A DNA stretch of 9,490 nt from JAYZVT01 sp050248375 (GTDB lineage Bacteria > Pseudomonadota > Alphaproteobacteria > Rhizobiales > Methyloligellaceae): assembly GCA_050248375.1 (NCBI GenBank), contig JBFWSL010000156.1, positions 1 to 9,490 on the forward strand, given 5' to 3'. The notes beneath the pieces are model-generated. The model had not been told where the DNA came from. It made no database searches and was given only the letters and a program-made list of their open reading frames with translations. Within the stretch, counting starts at the first letter, position 1, and every line of letters starts with the position of its first letter. A program made the translations under genes and the position numbers. Below are positions 5,878-9,490 of the stretch, in pieces.

Positions 5878-6800
5878 GCACGGATGGAGGGCATGCATGC
5901 CTGCGCCTAGGCATCGATCTGGGCGGCACCAAGATCGCCGCAGAAGTGCTTGATGGCGACGGCCGGACCCGGCATTCGCACAGGCAGACTTCCCCCCGCG
6001 GCAACTACGAGGCGACTATCGAGGCCATCGCGGCCGGGGTCGCGCGTGCGGAGGCCGAATGCGGCGGGTCCGTCAGCGTCGGCCTCGGCATTCCCGGCTC
6101 CATCTCTCCTTCGCTGGGGGTCGTCCAGAACGCCAATTCGACATGGCTGAACGGCAAGCCTCTCGGCCGCGACATCGAGCGGCGGCTGGGAAGGCAGGTC
6201 CGCATCGCCAACGACGCCAATTGCTTCGCCCTGTCGGAGGCGGCGGACGGGGCGGGCTCGGGCGCGGCGTCCGTATTCGGAGTCATCCTCGGCACGGGAT
6301 GCGGCGGGGGCCTGGTGAGCGGCGGCAGACTGGTCGACGGTCCCCGCGGCATCGGCGGCGAATGGGGGCACAACCCGTTGCCCTGGCCCGGGCCCGGGGA
6401 ATTGCCGGGGCCGCAATGCTGGTGCGGCAAGCGCGGCTGCATGGAGACATGGGTGAGCGGACCCGGGCTCGCGGCGGATCACGAGGGCCGGACCGGACAG
6501 CGTCTCACGGCGACGGAGATCGCCGCGGCGGCGTCCTCGGGCAATGAGGCGTGCCGCGCCAGCCTGGACCGGCACGTCTCGCGTCTCGCCCGCGGACTCG
6601 CGGCGGTGGTGAATATCCTCGATCCGGAAGTGATCGTCCTCGGCGGCGGCCTGTCCGAAATGGCGCATCTCTATGCACGCCTGCCGGAACTGATGGCACC
6701 CTGGCTGTTCAGCCTGGACCGGCGGGCGGACATACGCCCGCCCAAGCATGGCGCCGCCAGCGGCGTGAGGGGCGCGGCCAGGCTTTGGGAACAGCGCTGA
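5874..6800 (+). CDS. mak: ROK-family sugar kinase, probable Mak-type fructokinase
   Basis: 308-residue ROK kinase, predicted to phosphorylate fructose (possibly mannose or another hexose) with ATP in the cytoplasm. Motifs in order: ATP phosphate loop DLGGTK (15-20), GIPGSISPSLG (72-82), substrate loop NANSTWLNG (86-94), catalytic Asp114 in IANDAN, second phosphate motif GTGCGGG (140-146), GGEWGHNPLPW (161-171) with zinc/substrate His166, and the zinc motif CWCGKRGC (182-189). Near the C terminus are VNILDPEVIVLGGGLS and HGAASGVRGAARLW. The wording of these blocks agrees closely with remembered E. coli Mak, hence the symbol; exact substrate is inferred. The GTG start at 5874 is forced: no in-frame ATG precedes DLGGTK. 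It overlaps the DUF3572 stop. The stop is 18 nt from the convergent eipB stop. Confidence 0.9.
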   Translation: MSTDGGHACLRLGIDLGGTKIAAEVLDGDGRTRHSHRQTSPRGNYEATIEAIAAGVARAEAECGGSVSVGLGIPGSISPSLGVVQNANSTWLNGKPLGRDIERRLGRQVRIANDANCFALSEAADGAGSGAASVFGVILGTGCGGGLVSGGRLVDGPRGIGGEWGHNPLPWPGPGELPGPQCWCGKRGCMETWVSGPGLAADHEGRTGQRLTATEIAAAASSGNEACRASLDRHVSRLARGLAAVVNILDPEVIVLGGGLSEMAHLYARLPELMAPWLFSLDRRADIRPPKHGAASGVRGAARLWEQR

Positions 6801-6818
6801 GCCTTGCCGCCCCCCGCG

Positions 6819-7694
6819 CTACTTGCAGTCGGCGGGCTTGAGGAACTCCAGCGACCGCAAATTGCCCTTGATGGCGAAATTGCCGTAATCGATGGCGAGG
6901 TCGCGGCTGACGCCGTTGGCAAACATGCGGAAGCGGATCTCGTATGAGGGTGTCTCCTCGCCCGTCCCCTTGCCGTCGAAATAGCTGATGGTCACCGGCC
7001 ATGAGGCCAGCTTGTTCAGAGGCTCGTCATTGGCGACGCGGCTGAGCTTCTCATTGGTGCCCGGCGGCGACAGCTTGCCGATGAAGGCGGTGGTGTTGTA
7101 GATGCGCTCCTCCTTCTCGAAGCCCTCGAACACCCGCGACTGGACGACCGACTTGCCGGCCTCCGCTCCCTTCAGGATGGCGAGGCTGTGCTGCGTGGGA
7201 AAGAGCGTGCCAGTGCCCGGCAAGCTGCGCGAGCTCTGCTCCGGCTTCTTCAACTCGATATCCAGTTCGCTCTTACCTTCCTTGCGCGAGGCGGAACCGC
7301 TGGTGGTATCGCTCAGCTTCTCATCCACGTAGTTGGAATAGTTGAAGCGGAACTCGCCTCCATCTCCCTGCTCCCACGTGGAGGACCGCCGGTCCATGAG
7401 CACAGCCTGGCCGGAGGAGTCGGTAACGCGCACGACATGGCGCATGTTCACCGTGTAACCCTCGCAGGGCGATCCGGTCACTTCGAAGACGAGGCGGCCG
7501 TTGTAGTTGCTCACGCCGGAGGCCGGCTTCGTCTCATCCAGGATCATGTCGTAGATTGCCCGGTGCGGCGCCAGCTTGCTCGCGTCGCCAAGCGGAATGG
7601 CTTGAGCCTGGAGCGCCGGCCCCGCGATCGAGCCGCCGAAAGCGGCAGCGGCAAGGACACCGCGCCAGCTTGCAAATCCATTGAAGAAGGTCAT
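6819..7694 (-). CDS. eipB: EipB-like periplasmic envelope integrity protein (DUF1849)
   Basis: 291-residue secreted protein of the DUF1849 family. The characterised member, Brucella EipB, is a periplasmic beta-spiral protein needed for envelope integrity. A signal peptide is clear: hydrophobic GVLAAAAFGGSIAGPAL followed by a likely cleavage after AQA (about residue 32). The mature part begins with LAPHRAIYDM, a family hallmark, and continues with GRLVFEV and TISYF. Only two cysteines exist, Cys77 (SPCEGY) and Cys290 (PADCK, second from the end). They match the conserved disulfide of EipB. The ATG at 7694 has GGAG 8 nt upstream; a TTG immediately before it (7697) is in frame but unlikely. It converges with mak and diverges from the RidA gene. 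Symbol assigned by resemblance to Brucella EipB. Confidence 0.88.
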   Translation of the reverse strand: MTFFNGFASWRGVLAAAAFGGSIAGPALQAQAIPLGDASKLAPHRAIYDMILDETKPASGVSNYNGRLVFEVTGSPCEGYTVNMRHVVRVTDSSGQAVLMDRRSSTWEQGDGGEFRFNYSNYVDEKLSDTTSGSASRKEGKSELDIELKKPEQSSRSLPGTGTLFPTQHSLAILKGAEAGKSVVQSRVFEGFEKEERIYNTTAFIGKLSPPGTNEKLSRVANDEPLNKLASWPVTISYFDGKGTGEETPSYEIRFRMFANGVSRDLAIDYGNFAIKGNLRSLEFLKPADCK

Positions 7695-7734
7695 CAATTC
7701 GACTCCGTTACCCCCGCATGCAACGTAGCGGACC

Positions 7735-7760
7735 CGCCAGATGTGCCTTGCGCACTGGCG
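7735..7760. repeat. 11-bp stem in the eipB/RidA intergenic region
   Basis: CGCCAG plus TGTGC (7735-7740, 7742-7746) pair with GCGCA plus CTGGCG (7750-7760) around a 3-nt loop, with one bulged A at 7741 and one G-U/T-G wobble. It lies in the 155-nt region between two divergent starts, about 40 nt upstream of eipB, so it could be in the eipB leader or an operator. No T-run flanks it. Confidence 0.55.
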
Positions 7761-7765
7761 TGGTC

Positions 7766-7783
7766 GCTAGAATACTCACTAGC
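7766..7783. promoter_or_regulatory. Dyad GCTAG-N8-CTAGC, candidate operator
   Basis: Two perfect 5-bp half sites, GCTAG (7766-7770) and CTAGC (7779-7783), flank an 8-bp spacer, just beside the 11-bp stem. CTAG is scarce in GC-rich proteobacterial DNA, and a third CTAG is at 7826-7829. Placement between divergent genes suits a dimeric repressor or activator, but no regulator family is recognised. Confidence 0.35.
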
Positions 7784-7849
7784 TGACAAGGATTCCATCG
7801 GCCAGCCCCACCCGAAATCACATTTCTAGATAACAGAGGGACTCGAATT

Positions 7850-8314
7850 ATGGCAGCGACCGCGGAGGCGCGACTCAAGGAACTCGGAATTGAATTGCCG
7901 GCGCCCGCCGCTCCGGCGGCGAACTACGTTCCATTCGTCCATATGGAGAAATTACTGTTTGTTTCCGGACAGTTACCGTTGATCGCGGGCGGCCCGGCAT
8001 ATAACGGCAAGCTGGGCAAGGACTACTCCGTCGAGGATGGACAGTCCGCCGCGCGCGCCTGCGCCATAAATATCCTGGCCCAGGCGAAGGCGGCGCTGGG
8101 AGATCTCGAGCGCATCAAGCGCTGCGTCCGGCTGAACGGCTTCGTGAACGCGGTGCCCGAGTTCACCGACCACCCGGAAGTCATCAACGGGGCCTCGAAC
8201 CTCATCGCGGATGCGCTCGGCGACCGGGGCAGGCATTCGCGCATCGCGGTCGGCTGTGGCAGCCTGCCACGCAATGTTCCGGTCGAAGTCGACGCCGTAT
8301 TTATCACGGACTAG
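7850..8314 (+). CDS. RidA family protein (YjgF/YER057c/UK114), longer subgroup
   Basis: 154-residue cytoplasmic protein of the RidA superfamily. Canonical RidA hydrolyses reactive enamine/imine intermediates released by PLP enzymes. This sequence has the extended ~150-residue form, with an N-terminal MAATAEARLKELGIELP helix before the core. Core motifs are LLFVSGQLPL (35-44), NILAQAKAALGDLERIKRCVRLNGFVN (74-100 region) and SLPRNVPVEVDAVF near the end. Arg131 and Glu146 align with E. coli RidA Arg105 and Glu120, the substrate-carboxylate and water-activating positions, so deaminase activity is possible. Members of this longer subgroup are not all deaminases, so I give no symbol. GAGGG (7836-7840) lies 9 nt before the ATG. 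It leads a compact operon; the next ATG is 6 nt after its stop. Confidence 0.9.
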   Translation: MAATAEARLKELGIELPAPAAPAANYVPFVHMEKLLFVSGQLPLIAGGPAYNGKLGKDYSVEDGQSAARACAINILAQAKAALGDLERIKRCVRLNGFVNAVPEFTDHPEVINGASNLIADALGDRGRHSRIAVGCGSLPRNVPVEVDAVFITD

Positions 8315-8320
8315 GACTCC

Positions 8321-9064
8321 ATGGCCCGCCTGGACTGGATGTGCCGGCCGATCGCCCATCGCGGCCTGCACGACAAGGACAGGGGCATCGTCGAGAACAC
8401 GCCAAGCGCCTTCGAGGCGGCGATGGACGGCGGCTACGGCATCGAGTGCGACCTGCAATGCGCAGGCGACGGCACGGCGATGGTGTTCCATGACGATACC
8501 CTGGAGCGCCTGACAGACGCGGGAGGCAAGGTGGCGGGCCGGTCCACGGGCGAACTCAAGAAGATTCGGTTCAGGCAGACCGGCGACCGCATGCTCATCC
8601 TGCCCGAATTGCTGGAGATGGTCGGCGGCAAGGTGCCGCTTATCATCGAAATCAAGACCGACTGGGTGAACCGGGGTCCGTTCGAGGCACGCATCTGCTC
8701 CGACCTTGCGGGCTACAAGGGACAGGCGGCGCTGATGTCCTTCGATCCGTATTCGGTCCGCGCCTGCGCCGAGCACGGGCCGAAGATCCCGCGCGGGCTG
8801 GTGGCGGAGGCCTTCCGCGACGACCATTACTGGTCCGGGCTCACCGCATGGCAGCGCTTCCAGATGCGCCACCTGCTGAGCGCCTTCGTGGCACGGCCAC
8901 AATTCGTTGCTTACGATATCAATGCGCTGCCCGCCGCCGCGCCGGTGCTGGCGCGCAAGCTGCTTGGATGGCCCCTGCTCACATGGACCGTCCGCACCGA
9001 GGCGCAGCGCGAGATCGCGGAGCGTTGGACCGATGCCATCATTTTCGAGAAACTTCGTCCCTGA
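8321..9064 (+). CDS. Glycerophosphodiester phosphodiesterase, cytoplasmic (UgpQ-like)
   Basis: 247-residue GDPD-family TIM-barrel enzyme, predicted to hydrolyse glycerophosphodiesters to glycerol 3-phosphate and an alcohol with a divalent metal. Catalytic and metal residues are present: His13/Arg14 (AHRG), Glu25 (ENTPSAF), Glu42 and Asp44 (IECDLQ), His57 (FHDDTL), Glu110 and Lys112 (IIEIK), and the C-terminal TWTVRT plus DAIIFEK blocks. There is no signal peptide, so it acts in the cytoplasm like UgpQ rather than periplasmic GlpQ. Length is typical. The ATG is 6 nt after the RidA stop, with GGA overlapping that stop, and the next gene begins 8 nt after its TGA, so the three are co-transcribed. 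The exact substrate cannot be read from sequence. Confidence 0.92.
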   Translation: MARLDWMCRPIAHRGLHDKDRGIVENTPSAFEAAMDGGYGIECDLQCAGDGTAMVFHDDTLERLTDAGGKVAGRSTGELKKIRFRQTGDRMLILPELLEMVGGKVPLIIEIKTDWVNRGPFEARICSDLAGYKGQAALMSFDPYSVRACAEHGPKIPRGLVAEAFRDDHYWSGLTAWQRFQMRHLLSAFVARPQFVAYDINALPAAAPVLARKLLGWPLLTWTVRTEAQREIAERWTDAIIFEKLRP

Positions 9065-9072
9065 GGCTGTGA

Positions 9073-9490
9073 ATGGGTGACGCCGAACAGGTCGTCGTCC
9101 GGGTGGAGGCGGGCATGGACGCCATCGGCGCGGCGCAATGGGACGCCTGCGCCAACCCGGCCAGCCGGCGCGGCGGCTCCCCTCACCCGCTCGATCCGTT
9201 CACAACCCACGCCTTCCTCAAGGCGCTGGAGGACAGCGGCTGCGTGCGGGCCCAGAGCGGATGGGCGCCGCAGCATCTCGTGCTCACCGGCGGAGATGGA
9301 GAGGTGCAGGGCTGCGCGCCCTGCTATCTCAAGTCACACAGCATGGGGGAATATGTGTTCGACCACTCCTGGGCGGACGCCTATGAGCGGGCGGGCGGAC
9401 GCTATTATCCCAAGCTGCAGATGGCCGTGCCGATTACGCCCGTAACCGGGCGCCGGCTCCTGGTGCCGGACTGCGACGATGCCGGAGAGC
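9073..9490 (+). CDS. COG3146/DUF482 GNAT-like (FemAB-type) protein, 5' part
   Basis: Open frame of 139 complete codons that runs off the right edge. The block CAPCYLKSHSMGEYVFDHSW (81-100), followed by ADAYERAGGRYYPKLQMAVPITPVTGRRLL, is the hallmark of the DUF482/COG3146 family, annotated as GNAT-superfamily acyltransferases related to peptidoglycan FemAB proteins; substrate unknown. The N-terminal segment DPFTTHAFLKALEDSGCV is also typical. The ATG at 9073 has GAGG (9063-9066) six bases upstream, overlapping the GDPD stop; an ATG at 9115 is a poorer alternative. The full family length is near 380 residues, so most of the gene is outside. It is the third gene of the RidA-GDPD operon. Confidence 0.88.
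   Translation, partial: MGDAEQVVVRVEAGMDAIGAAQWDACANPASRRGGSPHPLDPFTTHAFLKALEDSGCVRAQSGWAPQHLVLTGGDGEVQGCAPCYLKSHSMGEYVFDHSWADAYERAGGRYYPKLQMAVPITPVTGRRLLVPDCDDAGE

Noticed and set aside
5907..6749. 280-codon minus-strand frame
   Set aside because: Antisense shadow of the ROK kinase; low-complexity Arg/Ala/Pro-rich translation with no family match.
6801..6818. Bidirectional terminator between mak and eipB
   Set aside because: The 18-nt gap is too short, and the only pairing (AGCGC with GCGCT) is 5 bp and reaches into both coding regions, with no T-runs.
7973..8902. 309-codon minus-strand frame across the RidA and GDPD genes
   Set aside because: It spans two well-supported sense genes and their gap in antisense; no motif or ribosome binding site.
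1..9490. Mobile elements, CRISPR, defence or toxin-antitoxin genes
   Set aside because: No transposase, integrase, terminal repeats, spaced direct repeats or defence domains were seen on either strand; gene content is conserved chromosomal.

Overview
The window is a high-GC bacterial chromosome segment. Its gene set points to an alphaproteobacterium, most likely Hyphomicrobiales (Rhizobiales). The evidence is a DivK that matches Caulobacter/Rhizobiales DivK almost residue for residue, an adjacent PleD with REC-REC-GGDEF architecture, a DUF3572 protein, an EipB (DUF1849) envelope protein, the rnr-DUF983-NUDIX-rpmG order, and a GATCATG-ended palindrome of the kind scattered through rhizobial genomes. 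No mobile element, CRISPR array, tRNA or rRNA is visible. This is mostly well-conserved housekeeping sequence. I did not find a convincing undescribed multi-gene system; the most interesting parts are non-coding.

Layout. (1) Positions 1-2659, plus strand: the 3' part of rnr (RNase R), then a two-TM zinc-ribbon DUF983 protein whose stop overlaps the start of a NUDIX hydrolase with an expanded Nudix box. (2) 2660-3097: a 180-nt leader with two strong hairpins and a repeated CCGGATNATGTGC motif, then rpmG (cysteine-free ribosomal protein L33) and its probable terminator. (3) 3098-3577: gene-free sequence with several inverted repeats. (4) 3578-5342, minus strand: divK-pleD, a phosphorelay and cyclic-di-GMP pair controlling cell cycle and polarity. 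(5) 5343-5556: divergent intergenic region. (6) 5557-6800, plus: a DUF3572 gene whose stop overlaps the GTG start of a ROK sugar kinase close to E. coli Mak fructokinase. (7) 6819-7694, minus: eipB, tail to tail with mak. (8) 7695-7849: divergent intergenic region with an 11-bp stem and an 18-bp dyad. (9) 7850-9490, plus: a tight operon of a RidA-family protein, a cytoplasmic glycerophosphodiester phosphodiesterase and the start of a COG3146/DUF482 GNAT-like protein.

How the genes work together. divK and pleD act in one regulatory network (DivK as phospho-signalling adaptor, PleD as phosphorylation-activated diguanylate cyclase). rnr and rpmG serve RNA turnover and translation. NUDIX, RidA, GDPD and the ROK kinase are small-molecule hydrolases, a deaminase-type protein and a kinase of metabolism and metabolite repair. 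eipB serves envelope integrity. Functions are inferred from motifs and remembered family sequences; no database search was possible.
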